64,000 bases of DNA from Rosellinia necatrix (taxonomy: Eukaryota; Ascomycota; Sordariomycetes; Xylariales; Xylariaceae), in the NCBI GenBank assembly GCA_021209875.1, contig JAGYVD010000007.1, positions 1,488,001 through 1,552,000 of the forward strand, read 5' to 3'. Below are positions 22,868 to 37,426 of this stretch, one piece after another. Numbering within the stretch: the stretch's first letter is position 1; every line of letters starts with the position of its first letter. Made by a program: the position numbers and the translations under genes. Under the pieces are notes generated by a model. That model did not search any database. It had not been told where the DNA came from and was given only the letters and a program-made list of their open reading frames with translations.

Positions 22868-25699
22868 GGAAAACCGGGTTTATAGACACCTATCATCCCT
22901 TGTTTCTGCCACTAGCACACCGAATTCGATCACGAACTCACGGAGCTTAGGTCACCTAATCCTCACTATCCTATCACGGTTCGTTCCAAGCCGTATCGTG
23001 TCTTACCCACAAAAAAACCACCGACCACGGCGTTGGCCCGCTGGAAACTGTTGGTTGTCGCCATTATCCAGACCGTAATTTGGGTCTAGAATGAGCCGAC
23101 GATTTCAACAACCAAGAACCAACTTGCTGGAGGGTCGCCCACCGCCGTCCGGTCCTCGGTGGGCTCGCTGCATCGAGATGGAGAATATCCCTACGATGCC
23201 TTATCTGACCCATTTTGATAATGCAAGAAGTGGCGCTTTTAGGACGCACAAGGGCGGATATCTTCACGGCTTCTTTTTCGGTAGTTCTATATGGAACAGT
23301 GCCTCTGGTAACGCATCAATAGTCATACCCAATGGATTGATGATTAGTACAGCTGTCCACTGTCGACCACCAACGTGCGCCAATTTCAAGTTTATCTTAT
23401 CAATGTACCATAGACTTAAAACTCTCACGTTAAAACTGGTTTCGGGCGGGTTGAATGCGTGTGGCTGCTGGGCAGCTGGAACGTGAAGACCGCTTCAGGC
23501 TGATAACCTCTGGTCGTTGGGTTACAAGAATATTAGATGAAGCTGGGTGGGTTTTGGCAGGATTAGGTTTAAACAAACTCCTTTTTCGTGGGTGATATGA
23601 GTCACTATCATAAGTAACAGCACTGGCAGAAACTGTTCACCGCATCCACTGCGCGTGACTTGATGGGAGCCATCAGACATGGCAGATTGTTTTTCCAAGT
23701 CCACGCTAATCGAATCTTTCATTGCCACGGGAACTGTTACGAGACATTCTACCCGTTCCCTAAGAAAGGAAAAAAACGCCTTGACGCTGAGAACCTTACC
23801 ATTATTGGCTGAATAAGGCATACTCGGGGGTTAGGTGTATCCCCCAGGCGGCCTAAGCCCTATTAATCGGCGATCTCCCGAGGCGTTGATGGCCCAGTAT
23901 ATGGACAGTGTTTCAATATTTGGGTCCACCCTTACTGGCCACGCTGCCAGATTGCCCGGACATGCCCAGCCTTACAGGCTGTCTTCACTGAGGTGAGTCT
24001 CACTGATGCAACCGGAGGCTGAGATTGACGGTGGAGGATTAGTTAGCCTAACCGTCTTGGTTCCCGGCGACGTTGTGATTGCCACCGCCGATGTGGGACG
24101 AATGGAGGTCGTCTCAGGTCGCTTGTTTCGGATGATGCATGGTCTGTTTAACTAGTGTGGGGGATGCAATCTGGGTTGTGTCACATCTCTTCCAGTTCCC
24201 CCGAGAAGGGTGTGTGGTTTGCCACACACGCGCTTTATGATGTGGTCTTTGCAGATGGCTCAAAGCCGGCAGATGCCACTTGTCTCTGAAGAACCTAGCG
24301 CTCCGGGGTATCGGCGCCTGCGGCTAAGGGGCGATCTGAAGCCAGGGGATCGTCGCGGCCGAATGTCAAATATACTGATCTAGTCATCTCTCTACCCCGT
24401 GATTCTCTGCTCCATTCCAAGTCACCGACGGCCGTGTACGAACCAGACGGTACGCCGTTGACGTCCCCATATAGCAGCAGCGGCGAGCGCACAAATAGAC
24501 ACGTTGATATATCCGGAGAATGGTAGTGCTATATGGGGGCTGCGTTCAGTCATGGCATCTCGATACGAGCCTGGCATCTAACCATAGCTAGCGGCAGCAA
24601 CGTTCCTTAGCCTAATTCTTCTCTCGCTTGTGCTCGGAACAAGTCAACGTCTTCCGAACGACGCCAGTCTTTTTCTAGACTCTGGTCGTTTGGGGTCTTC
24701 GGGGGCTGTGCCCCATGGCAACGGCCTAAACCAACATAGTAACTCTCGAATAACCCGGGTGTGAGTTAAGTGAGTATCAAGCGCCCACGGTGCTGCCTAT
24801 CCATGCAACGGTCGACGGCATACCTGTTGAGCGGACGCAGATCAATATTTGCTCCGCCTTTGTTTGAAATCGGACAAGGCAACGGAGAGGAGCAGAGCGG
24901 TCGGGAACTAGGAATAGCGATGAGGTATATAGAGTTCTACCAAGGTGAGGCTGGGTACTGCCGCGTTTGATCTGATCTACAACTAATCCGGCACCAGCAT
25001 AGGGCCATAGCCGCAACAGATACGAGGACACAATTGGGTGATGCGGTGCAGGCCATCGGCCCGAAAGGACGCGTTGAGGTTGTCTGTCGACGAGGTCTGT
25101 CGTCGAGGCGTCGATGACCTGCGACAACCTGCCTGGCTAAACCCGGACGAGGGAGCGAGCAACCAACGCCATGCAAGGGACGGCATGCCCAGCATGCAGC
25201 TAAGCACGCCGAACTCTAATGACTCGCATGACGGGAACGACAAGATTTGCTGCATAGAGCCAGCCGAACGAAGGCTTGCCCGTCAAGGGTTGAGGAAGTC
25301 GGCTGGTTGGCGAGTATAGGTCGAGGTCGAGGTCGAAGGAAGGGGGGCGCAGGCAGATGGATGGGTAGAGGGGATGAGGGGATGGAGGGGAATAGAGGGG
25401 CGCAATGAAGCCAGGGACTCTCCATCGACCCAGCAGGCGTCGAGATGCTGGGCTGAGAGAATATGCCATCCAATCGTCGCCATCCAATCATCCAGTCTCG
25501 AGCATGCCATGCAGTGCGACAACAGCAGTACTTTAGGTACCACGAGTTTCGAGACAAGCCACGCGGTCGTGTACCATTCCGCGCGGATGTGCAAGTGCGT
25601 AAATGCCTAGAGAGGCGGATAGTCGCCCGCAAGCGAGCGGCTGGCCCTGCCATGGAGAAACGCCAGGCACAGCAGGTACACCGGATTCCCTACACGGAA

Positions 25700-25825
25700 T
25701 ACCTACCTGCCTACCTACTCAAAGTACCGGTTGCCTACCTACCACCTGCATCGTACCTAGGTAGTTGCATGCATAGGTACCTTGCGTACCTACCTAGGTA
25801 GGTAGGTTAGGTACGCCTACTCTAC
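25700..25825. repeat. CTAC/GTAG repeat cluster with CCTAGG palindromes
   Basis: Blocks of (CTAC)n face blocks of (GTAG)n, including the perfect palindrome TACCTACCTAGGTAGGTA. Confidence 0.85.
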
Positions 25826-26465
25826 TACCTGGCCTATGTTAAATAGGTGTGTATACTCCACTGTACCGTGCAGCGTCGCTGTGGTCAGCAGCCACCTGGT
25901 GGTCTCTGTTGATCTTTGATCTCTGTTGGTGTTTCGTGGTGCCTGGCCCCCTGTCCGGCAACCGGATTGGGCTACCATAAGAGCTATGACATCCATCCTA
26001 TATGGGTATAGCGCGATATTGCTGTCTGTACCAGGAGGGAAGAGAGACGGGCCGAGAGGCGAGGAGGACAAGCGCGCAGAAGAAGATCTTGAATTAGGTC
26101 AGTCTATAATTAAAGATTAAGCGCCAAGTAGGAGGGCTGTGAGCGTGGTTGTGGTCATGGTCCTGGCTTGGTAGTGCAGGAACCGCGGGCATGGTGCGGG
26201 GAACTTCGGGATGGGAGGGAAGAAGGGCACAGGCAAGAAACAGACATACACTACACTACATGCACCCGCTGCTGTGAGTGGCCAGGTATTTGCGAATACT
26301 ATGTCTATCCGGATTGGGCCGGACACTTGGATAACATGACAATACGACGCTGCTTTCTGATCACGGTATTGGCAAGCCGGTAAGAACAAGGGATCTAGCC
26401 GATGGACATCAGCACTATTAGTGGATGTATTTCAATTCTAGAGATGACGAAATGCACTTAACTTA

Positions 26466-26511
26466 GCTACCTACCTACCTACCTACCTACCTACCTACCT
26501 ACCTACCTGCT
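26466..26511. repeat. (CTAC)n tetranucleotide array
   Basis: An uninterrupted CTAC array of about 11 units. Complementary GTAG-rich DNA follows at 26620-26860. Confidence 0.9.
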
Positions 26512-29500
26512 CCCTACCTGCCTGCTTACAACAATTATAACCACTCAACTCTTACGTAGCACTGTGCGACCTAGGTATATTATGTTAATAAGCAGATGAA
26601 GCAGATAGGTATGTCGTAGTGTAGTTAGGTAGGTAGGAGGTAGGTTGTGTACTACCCACTACCTCCCATCTACCCACCTTTCCGCCTACCTACCCACCTA
26701 CCTCTACCTACCTGCCTGCCTCCATCCATACATACATATAGGTAAGTAGGTATTACCCTAGGTAGGGTATCTAGGTAGGGTACCTAAGTAGGGTTACCTA
26801 CTGTACACCTAGGTAGGTAGTGTAGGTAGTGTAGGTAGGCAGACACCTAGGTATATAATGATGGCCCAAGCACCCATCTAGGTTAATTACCTACCTACTT
26901 ATGTAGTATCGTGGTGTAACCTAGATGGAAAAGTACCAGACCTCGCTGTCCCGGCTAGCCCTTTCCTGAAACATCTGGGCAGTTTTTGGCCTCATTCATG
27001 AGGTGTAATTGGCAGGTAGTTGGTCCATAATGGTTACGTACATCGCTGTCGTCGTACGATACGGGTACCTACTTCTCAGGGTAGCGAGGCTTGCTTTTGG
27101 GTTATTTCGAGGTCTGTATTGCCTGCACCACCCAATCTAGGGATTCTAAAAGCAGATTGATAGCCCCAATATGTATGCAGGTTGTCATGACTGGAGAGTA
27201 TTTATAAGGCTACAAGTGCGGTAGTGTAGGGAGGTTGTGTGGATGCAATATACCGAATTCGACCCACTACGGTTTGGATATTTCCATCCAACGCTTGCCT
27301 CTCGAGACGATGCCTACATGATTAGCTCGACGGTCTAAATGCCAAGAATAGTTGGCGTCGAATTAGTAGTGCCGGGAGCAGGGAGCACGTTGGTTGTGAT
27401 TCGTAATTTATCTGACATACGACTGGGTAACTTCGCCAATAATATACCCCCCTAAAGGCTCGGGTTGCTACTGGCCCGCCTAATTAACTGTCTATTGAGT
27501 GCGGTACCTACCTAAGGTATATGTAAGTGAGTAGTGTAAGTATGTAGTGTACATGCTGGATAGCTAGGTCAGGCGTTGTGGGTTTGTCTGGGTTAGAGTG
27601 CTTTTGAGTGCTAGGTATCCATTCGCCCACGTGCAAGCACGCTGTCTGAATGGACACCTCAGGCTATTATTCTTACTGCTTGTACTGCTACTTGGACCAC
27701 CACCACTCGCACGACGGCTTGTACTACTACCTGCACTACTACAACATACCTACCTCTACCTACATACCTACCTACCTAGATGTAACTCGTAATTGGCGTT
27801 ACCTGTCCGTCACCTGTCACCCGTCACCCCGTCGTCACCAACATTAGATCCCACCGCTAGCTGCCCCCATCTCCGCCAACCCCTCGGGCCGCCACAGCAC
27901 TTTAGACGCGGCGCCCGCTTTTGCACGTTGAATAGACGCGATGTCGAAACTAGCGAATGAAGACATCTCTCCGAGTGGTGATTGCCCCTGCAGCCGATTG
28001 TATACCGGCAGCGTTCCTCCGTCCATGCTACCAGATGGCGCTGTCCTTCGCCCGCGACGGGTTCGCGCAGATCACTCGATCCTGAAGATGACGCTCGCCC
28101 TCCGGCCTCCACCTTACCAGCAGCAGCGCACGTGGATGATCATGACGAGATGCCGGTCCTGGGAAACCCTCCATCCAACCACAGAAACCACATAACCACT
28201 GGTCCACTGGTTGGTCGTTACGAATTGACTGTGCTACCATCGCGGCGGGAAATACAGAGCCGACCTCTTCTGTTCTGCATCCAGACCAGATCGACTACAG
28301 TGCATCCACATCTACCGAGACAATGCACGGTACGGTATTGCACTTGTCTCCTGCATCTCTGTTATATAAATAGGACTTTGCTGCTTATTATTCTTGCCCA
28401 AGTGGGCACTCCCGCATCCGGCAACGAAGCCAATAGGCGTTCGGACAGTGCTGTCTAAGCCTCTAGTCGCTTTGGAGACCACTTCTTCAACACCCCGCCG
28501 AGCTAGACGTGCCACCCTTGGCGCTGCGAACCCTGGGCGGAACCCTTGCCTGGACAGTAGTCCTGCACGTAAGACCACCACTCTGTCAGCCAGGAGGATG
28601 GCCCAGAGTATCCTCCCTGTCCCCAAACTGGCATGCGAGCCAGAGCCTGGTGTCTTCCAACATCCAAAACCCAACGGCGACACTTCGACGTGCTCTCGTC
28701 TACGCCATCAAGTCTGTCGTCTGTCGTCTGAAACACGGGGCAAATGGCCAGAGAACGCCTGACGGGTCCAGTTCGAAGCCATACCCGTGGGAGAGAGAGA
28801 CAGCAGTCGGCGCAAAGTTGGTGTCTGAATGGTTACTGACCCGCCCAACCCTGAAGCCATCTCCTGGGGGAAGGGGTAGCATAAGGAAGCCTCCCGAATC
28901 ACGTTACAGTCGCTGGTCATTTGCGTACTGTATCATCCTAATTAAGCCTGGATAATCAATCCCTAGTCACCAGCATGCGAAGTAGGTACTGCCGTTTCAA
29001 CGTGCCGTCGTCCATATCGTTGTACATCCGTAGTTGCACTATGAGACCCCCAAACCCCAGCAATTGGAGGATCTTCTTGCTTGCACCCAGTCGGGCTCTC
29101 TCTTTGATCGTTTGGGGATCCTCTCACATCCTCAATCGAACCCCGCGGCTGGCGTTACCAACGACGGGTGACCGGGAGCCGATAGGTGAGGTACCGGTAG
29201 CCTCGAAGCCAAGTCTTCGGGCGAGTTGCCAGAATCAGCAAATATCTCGCTTACGACAACCACTTTTGTGTTGGCTAGCTAGCTAAGGTGCGTTACCTTT
29301 GCTCCAGTGTAAAGAACCGATCTTGAGAAAGCACAGTTTATTTCCTATTACCACATCTCATATCAGCCGGCAGTGCAAGACATAATTATATACGCCTGCA
29401 TAATATCGACAGCAAGCCAGCTGTGCTATAGAGGATAGATACCGGTCATCTCACTCCCCAACGGCAGAGAAGTGAAATAAAAACATTGTGCAGACCGCGC

Positions 29501-31156
29501 TAGATCCGGCTAGTCAAATGCGACCGCAAAGCTGCGCCTTGCCCACCAATGACCAGAATCAGGATTACTTAGCCGTTCGACCAGCTGGCCACTGCGCAAC
29601 GCTCAGTAGACACTGCGTGGGCCGGCCTGAGACTGTCCCCTCGATACTACTACAGCATGTACGCACTTAGACTACTGGTTGGGTGGTTCCTCGATGGCGA
29701 GAAGACGGCGTAGTCTCCAGTCGATCCCCGTATGGCGATGTGCCGAGATGGGGCTCACCCGCCAAAATGTCGTAGCATGCTGTCGATGGACGCCATGGGG
29801 AAATTCTATCATCATCGACGTCGCTGGGTTGCTTCGTTGGTTGCTTCGTTGGTTGCTTCGTTGGTTGTTAGTTGTGTTTACCCCTGATGGTGAAACACAC
29901 CAGAATTCGCCTCAGCCATCGTCATGTGTGTGTGGTGTCTACCGTCGACCGAGTCCCTTTTTCTGCCCAGCTTAGTTAGACAGCTACTTGCTACTTGCGA
30001 CTTGCTACTTGCGCTACATTACGAACTTACACCCACCACTACCACCACCGACGAGGATACGGCTGCGTGCAGTGCACATGGCCTGGCGCCTGCCGTACAA
30101 CTACACCACCTACATGCTCACTATACCGAGAAGACGATCGCGAGATGCAAGGTAAGGAGACAGACCCGCATCTTCTAATTATGGTAGTCCCGGCACGACC
30201 CAGTCTCCCGGATGCGGGTCTTGCCTTGTGTGTGTGCTCGTGATTCGTGTGAAAGTCACACGCTCGAGAGAGTCTCTAGGGTACCACCATCACCATCCCA
30301 AGAATGGCCTGTGGAGTTTCTCATCGCTACTTGCGCCGTAGCACGATGGATGCATACACTACCTACTGTACATCACTACCGCACATCGCTACCCTACATC
30401 ACCGCGGTTCGTACGTACCAGAGTGCCGCACGCTACTCTCAGCAATCCGCCCAATTGCCACGATCACGAGGACGCGGGGTGCTCGTCGTCGAGTAGCACG
30501 CGGCGATGTTGTAGGCAAGAAAGGACCTGTTTGAGGTTGCCGGGAGGGATCGCGATGCGGCGGTGAGCCGCCTCGACGACAGTGTTGTCGCACCGTTGGT
30601 ACAATGCCTTTACATTTCGGAATGAGCCCCTGTGTTGCCCTGTCTGTCACTCTAGTGCGCGACCTTATTCTGACCCATGCAGACAAGCATCTATCCAGCT
30701 GACAGGGGGTGGGTGCCTCATTTCATACATGTAGGTGTACATCAGGGCTGCAAGGCAACGGCCGAGCCTACTCTGCCCCAGCCTACTCACATGAGTTATT
30801 CGCTTCTGTTTTTGATTTATTTTTTTTATCTCCTCACTTCTTCTGTATGTAAGCCCGTTTTATTGTCTCGTTACCCGCACTTGCTCAACCCTAGACCTCA
30901 ATTTAGCAATGTTACCCAGCCTAACGTTACTTCTCTGTTGGCATTCCCGTTCCATTGCAGACGGAGACACCATCTACCTGCCCTCCAGACTCGTAGAGAC
31001 TGCCGCTCGGGCACGTTCATCAGAAGGCTGAACCACCTTTCCCCTAACCCCACCCCTAAGACTTACTCCCTCCACGACCTATTCTAAAGTCTATACTTTA
31101 TTTATCAAAAGACAGGGCTGTGCGATTGCTATTTTCACCTCACCTCTTCCGTAGCC

Positions 31157-34100
31157 ATGGCAGATCTAAAGTTCATCATGCACATGGGCGAGGACGAGGA
31201 CGAGGACCTTGGAAATGATAAGTACTCCCGTCGGCCTAGCCTTTCTGATCCGGCTCGTGGTCCCAATCCTTCTTCAACGGCCAAGATAAGTGAGAACAAC
31301 CACCCACCATCGGAAACCGACCCAGATAGTTCTCAACCAAGGCGGCGCGGCCCATTGAACCGATCCTCCAGGCCCAACACGGCGGCGTCACCCACAACAG
31401 TGACGGCGAGTGAAGATAAAGCATCACCTCCTCCCCGCTCTCTCTCTGAGAAAAAAAGTATCGACCATATCGAGCCAATGGATACCGGTCACTACGGAAG
31501 CTACGCTCATAGCCCATCATCGTCAAACATGCCGCCATCCGCCCGATCGAGTGCCTCCTCGAGGCCATCCCAAGGCGAGGGCAATATCCCTGTTAGGCTT
31601 ACCCCAGTTACCCGTCGTGTGAGCCGCGCAAAGAAGGGCGTACCAGTTCACATATGTGATATATGTAAACCATCAAAGGTAGATCCTCTTTAAGCCATGT
31701 CATCATCCAAGGGGTTTACTAACCACGCCTAGACGTTCACACGAGCCGAGCATTTGAGGTGAAAATTCTCTCACGTGTACTAAGGTACTCGTCCAAACAT
31801 GTCGCTAATATCATGTGTAGGCGACATCAATTGAGCCACAAGCCGGCTGCTTTCCAATGCGAATATCCCGGGTGTGGCAAGACCTTCCATAGACCAGATC
31901 TACTTACGCGTCATACGCAACGACAGTGAGTCCTCGGCGTCCCATGCCCTCTTGGGGCACAAGTTAACAACGTCTGTCAGTGAACAAGATGATAGGTCAG
32001 GTAGTACTAGTCATCAGCCATCTCATACTCCGGTAGAAAGACCACATGCAGGCTACCTACAAGCCCCTATACTACCCGGTAACACTATGTCTATAGCGGA
32101 TGAGATGACTACAAATACGTCGTACCCAGGCGGTAGTGTGTCCCCTTATTCTACGAGCCATCGCGGCAGTTTTTCGGGGCAAGGCGCCATATCCCCTTCT
32201 GCACACTCCACCCGATCTCATTCGGCTGGTCCGTCACACTCACACGATGAGTATATCCTATCATCAACATCATCAACCTCCTACAGCATGCACCCCTCAA
32301 GTATGGATGGCTCTCCTTTTTACAGCTCCTACGGCTTAGGTCTTCAACCGCGGAAGTCCCCTTCGTACTTTATGGGTATGGAGGCGCTCAACGTGACAAT
32401 ACCTGACAGCAATCTTCCAGGTCATCTCTCTCAGGATACGAACTGGCCCTCGTCGGCCTCCGATAGTCCGTATTCGACACCTGACATGGGCATTCGAGGT
32501 TTCGAATCCCCGAACGCAGATGTCGCCAACGAGATGTTTTACGTTCCTCATCATTATCCCTCACCCCAGCAACCCGTCTATCACCCGGCATCAGACTATA
32601 ATACCTCCTACGCCGATGATGGCTTGTACGAGATGTCCTCACAACCCTTTTCTGTTCGTAGTCCGACCCCACCGACCGTCACGCTATCCGCTCAACCGGC
32701 TGAACATTTAGTCACCCTTGGCCTCTCAGTACCAGACCCACCGGTCATACTAGGCCGTCAGAAAGGATCAGCAGCGTTACTGAGCCCCTATTCAGACGCT
32801 GCCTTTCTGACGGCCATAGTGCCGTCGACGGCGGCACTGAATGCCACCCCCCGCTATCTCGATGTATACTGGAAGCGCTTCGACACCCTCTTCCCACTCG
32901 TTCACCGCCGGAGCCTGGAGAACTCTGCCGACCCTGTATTAAAGTGTGCTATGGCCGCATTGGGGTCGCAGTTTCTTCAGCGCAAGGAGGATCGCATCAA
33001 CAGTCACACCCTGCATAGTATTGCCTCGCAGGAAGCCCGACTCGTAAGTACAACCTCGCTCTGTCTCGTGTTAAGAATCGTAAGCTAAACTCCGCAGCGC
33101 CCTCAATGGAGCGTCCAGACGATGCAGGCGATCCTCCTATGCGAATTCTACGGCCGGTTTCGAGGATCGAGGGTTGTGGTTCGTGCGTCGGAGCCCTTCC
33201 AGTCGCTATACTCGAGAGTAAGTCACCCTTCTCTATCCCTTTTCCTTTCCTCTCTTCTATTGATCCCCTCACATGCTTTGCTGTTCAGGATTCTCTCTTT
33301 AGTCTTGTTTTGTCATCCTCCGACAAGAGTGGACACCAATACTCAACATGTTCCTCACAGGTCGCCACCGCTCACACATTGATGAATTCCGACTCTTCCA
33401 ATGGCATCAGTCACAAACCCTGGGACGAATGGATCGTCCATGAGTCCCGCCGAAGGCTCCTAGCTGCCTGTTTTATTCTCGACATCCATACATCCATGTA
33501 CCATGAACATTCTACTGTGCACCATTTCACCACTGCGACTCCCCCCATACCCTTAACGAAGCCCACCCAGCATCTCTGGGCAGCCCAAAGCCTGGAGGCT
33601 TGGGAAAGCCTCCGAAATTCCCCGTTGGCCCAATTCGATCCTGCTTCCTTAGACAACGAAGAAATAACCGCTGGTCACATAAACACGGCTCCTCCATTAG
33701 ATCTAGCGGTATATGTAGCCTCTGAGGCACTTCGGCTTCCACGCCGATCGCCTACGTCGTCTATGGGCCTTTCGGCGGATCTGGATTTAAATTTATCGAA
33801 GCGGATGCACGATTTATTCCCTGGATCCGCGGTTGCTAACACATACTTGGCGCTGCATCATACGCCTCTTCGTGACCTACTCGCGGTCAGTGGCGACACC
33901 TGGATATTTTCGCGAAAAATCCTTGATAAAGATGATTTCCAGCGACGCAAGGCCAACGTCCGGTTATGGTGCAGTGACCCCCGTGCGGGGGCTGCCTCCA
34001 TATTTGCCTCCAAGGCCCTTTTGATTTTCTTTGATACTAATGATAATACCCCTAATTCCGAGGACTCGACAGAAGGAGACCAGCAAGAGGAGGATGGATG

Positions 34101-34485
34101 GAGCATATCGGATATCTCAAATTACTGGGCTATGTACGTCTGTGCTCTCATCTGTTGGTCGATTAGCCATCGAACAGCGAGGGGCGCTTTGGCGCAAGGT
34201 GGCGATGACAACGTTGGTCCCGCACCCGCGTGTGCTCATAATAATACTAATTCAGCCTCCGGCAAGGAGGAGAGCGAGGCTAAAGGATGGTTGAGAACGA
34301 TGGCGGGATTGAGCCCCGAGGCTGCGGTTCAGAACGTGCGGGCGCGGAGAGAGGCTCTTGGCCTCGTCACGATGGTGCGAAGGAGACTTGAGAGCGAGGC
34401 CGCTGGGGGCAAGAGCGGGCTCCTCGTTGACGCCGTCCGTGTATTGGGGGATCTTGCGGGAAACCCCAACAGGGGACGCTTCTGA
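31157..34485 (+). CDS. C2H2 zinc-finger regulator with fungal transcription-factor domain
   Basis: Six exons: 31157-31678, 31733-31758, 31821-31925, 31981-33043, 33098-33217 and 33289-34485 (3033 nt, 1010 aa), all GT..AG and in phase. A Ser/Pro-rich, partly acidic N-terminus leads to two C2H2 fingers. Finger 1 spans exons 1-3 (CDICKPSK, TFTRAEHLR, RHQLSH; Cys167, Cys170, His185, His189). Finger 2 is CEYPGCGKTFHRPDLLTRH (Cys196, Cys201, His214, His218). A long Ser/Pro-rich linker follows, then the PF04082-type domain from about residue 495 (YLDVYWKRFDTLFPLVHRRSLE) through RRRLLAACFILDIHTSMYHE. It should be a nuclear DNA-binding transcription regulator; targets are unknown. The finger-1 Cys-His spacing is two residues longer than the usual twelve because of KPSK, which I believe is normal for this fungal subgroup. 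No co-regulated gene stands next to it. Confidence 0.93.
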
Positions 34486-37426
34486 GGAGCATATTGCAGG
34501 AGAAAACGCGGGAGGAAGGGGAAGGAGGATGATATCCCCATCGTATCTCGGTTTCTTCCCTTTCCCCGTGTGCCCAATTTTCAATTTTCAATTTCCACTT
34601 TCTCTACAATTTTCATGGTTCTATATTCATTTCTTCAACTCCTTTTTCCTCACATCTCTCTTTTTCTTCTCTCTATCCTCATTACTTGTACTCTCCTTTC
34701 CCTGTTATTTTCCCCATAACCTTTTACATTTCATTTCCCTACTTACGCATATAGACGCATGAACGAAAGCGGATAAACAATTGTAACACCAGCACTACAC
34801 GGTACACATGAGGGGGAAATGGTTTCGGTCATGATTAAAGAGACACGCATTGGATATTTACTGAGCGAGGGGCGTTCGTTGAGAGGATACCTTTCCTTTT
34901 CTCCATACCCTTTTCCGTTTCATTCCCTTTCCTTTGCTTTTTTCCTCCATATAGCATCATGAGGCGACGACGAGAACGATGTATGATAGTGTTTCAGTCC
35001 TTACAGACGTGATAGGGGCCCACAGAGGACACACAAGGCCTTCGCGGAAAATACACCATCCTTTAACTCTTCTTGGACTTGACATACTCTTCGACATGCG
35101 TGTGCCTGCCCCCTAGGTCTCGGATGTGTTTTATCCGTCAAGTGTTTATTTATATATCTGGTGTACATGGTGAGACACGAGAAACAATAACTATCGAGAG
35201 GCAGAGTGAAGGACAGAGCGAAAGACAGGGCGAAAGGCAGTGTGAAGCCGCCATATATAGAGCGAACTAGCCTCCCTTGGGTAAGCAGGCGTGTAGATCT
35301 AATGATTGATTCTCCTTCTCAGAGTCCTTCTCCTCGTAGCAGGCACCTCACCCCCGAGCCTTATGACGTTGGTCTTTACCTAGATTTACTTGGCCCTATC
35401 GATCATGGATGGCGGTCTGCAATGCCAATCCAGCCTTCGACCGCCAAGAGAGCCTGCTCTTTAATGCCGTCCAATGACGTGCATCGTCCCCGTCCGGTAG
35501 ATAAGAATACCCAGCTGCACGAGGGGAAGAAATGGTCTTACTGGGAGATGCATAAGTACCTACGCACTGTAACTTAGTGGCATACACTTAGTGGCATATA
35601 CTTAGTAACATCCATGGGATGTCGAGGTCGTGGCTGGGACTCGGCACGGGCAGACACGGGGTAGTATGGGGATGCTGTATGTAGGTGTAGTTATATGTAT
35701 ATGTATATGTATATGTATGTACGACGCTGCAGGAAACAAATAGTTTAAGTTCCCGACCGTAGCATGCCTGGGTCTTTCTGGGCCATCCGAACTGTCTTTC
35801 TGTTCACTGCCACCATATATATGCATGCGCCACCTGACGCCCAACACCAATGGCAGGTAAAACGGCCGAGAATAGCCTTGGAGGGAGAGACATTGCCATT
35901 GAGCCATTGGAGCTAACCCAAGTGCATACTATGACGATATTGTGGCAACCACCTACCTACCTAGGTACTTTTAGATACCGAACCGAGATATTCTGTACAA
36001 GTACCTACTAGTAGATATCTGCCTCTAGCACCTATTAGAGCCCTCGGTTTCCCTGGTTACTTGCCATAAATCGTCTAGGGTAGGTTGGCATCTAGTGAAC
36101 ACTACCTAGGGTATCTACAGACATCAAGTACATACATAAGTACCTGACTGACTACCTACCTAAGGTGGACGGATAAATTGAACTAGCCTCCTACCAACTA
36201 CGAATTAGGTAGTACTGCAGACTGCAGTATAAGCATGTAATATTTATCAGCACGCTAAATCTCTACTAATGGCAGTAGAGTAGTGCTGGCATGTATATAA
36301 TTCGATCTTGTGATTGGTGTTATTGCCGATTTAGTTTAAAATAGCAGAAAAGAACCGAGAAAGAGATCATGAAGCATGCAAGTCAAAGCGGACCGATTAG
36401 AAAACAGAAAGCACACATGCCAAAAAATAAAAATAAAAATAAAAATAAAAACCGGCCTACTGCCCCGTCCGTTCATGCTAGAGGGATAACTAGGAGGAGA
36501 CTCGGCACAGATGGAACTGACAAAACAATGAAGGTACCCACAGAAGTACAAGTTCATAGTTAATTGCCCACTTACATACTTACAGGGTGGGCATCTTGTA
36601 AAATGGAGCTCATATGAACTACCTACCACCTCGGTACCTAGTATGGACGTTAAAATACTACTACTACTACTACTAGTTACTACTACTACTACTACTAGTT
36701 ACTACTACTACTACCTACCTGGTAGGTATGTGAGTAAGTAGGTACCTACGGTACTTACTAATAGTCGGCAGTATCGACCTATCTCTCTCTCTCCGATCGC
36801 ATCCATTTACCTCAGGAGGTACTTACTGCAGGTGCCTATGTATGTAGATAGCATAGATGGGACCGTAGATATAAGTACGGTAGGTAGCCTCGGGGGGACC
36901 TACAGTGAGAGTTAAGTCACTAAAAGTACTTAACCCGCTTACCCAGCTAGGGTATATAGGTAGGTAGCAGTAGATAACATCGGGTGCTTGGGTGGTGATA
37001 ATCGGTGGGGTCAATCGTCAACGAGCTGCCTTCAGTCATCATGATTGACTGCGAACGAACTGGTGGGCTATCTCAACCCCTACATTCCTCTCTCCCCCCC
37101 CCCCCTTGTCACAGCCTTTCTAGTTCTCCGCGCTTCCAGCCACACACAAAGAAACAATAGCTTAGTGTGTAGCAAGCTCGCCCCAAGCTCTGATGTCTCA
37201 ATCCTCCTCGCATTTCTTTCATCTGCCTACATACCTATCAGTTAGTCGGCTATCGCTACCCTGCCTGCACTGCGCCTAGACATCTCCTGTGTATCGCCAG
37301 TTTGCGCCCGAGAAAGAAAAGCAAAGACAAAAGAAGGCTCCCGGCCCCGGTCCCTCTCTCCCTTGCATTGTATATTTGTTTGCTCTGCACTCTACACTAC
37401 CTACCTAGGTACCTCGTCCGTTGGGC
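34486..37426. other. Intergenic region with microsatellites
   Basis: 2.9 kb between two plus-strand genes. The first 250 nt are pyrimidine-rich 3' UTR-like DNA. Repeats are TATATG units (35690-35716), AAAAAT units (36424-36450), interrupted (TAC)n (36656-36715) and several CTAC/GTAG blocks (35950-36180, 36710-36970). The final 350 nt form the CBM48 gene promoter, with a C-run at 37088-37105. No gene was supported. Confidence 0.5.
36656..36715. repeat. (TAC)n array with regular AGT interruptions
   Basis: Three blocks of TAC units are separated by AGT, giving TACTAGTTAC junctions at regular spacing. Confidence 0.88.

Larger units (their letters stand above)
22868..31156. other. 8.3 kb gene-free, repeat-rich region
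   Basis: This is the largest gap in the window. It begins with the transporter promoter and ends with the 5' leader of the C2H2 regulator. CTAC/GTAG repeats are densest at 25700-25825, 26466-26511, 26620-26860 and 27750-27780. A GTTGCTTCGTTG direct repeat lies at 29825-29868, and stem-forming CCTAGG palindromes recur. Many short open frames exist on both strands; none shows a recognisable motif or a believable exon chain. The TATGTAAG...TTGCAG interval at about 30846-30960 could be a 5' UTR intron of the regulator. Confidence 0.5.

Noticed and set aside
35063..35120. Minus-strand peptide ending HVEEYVKSKKS before a stop
   Set aside because: Looks like a protein C-terminus, but no upstream exon with coding character was found within 1.3 kb.
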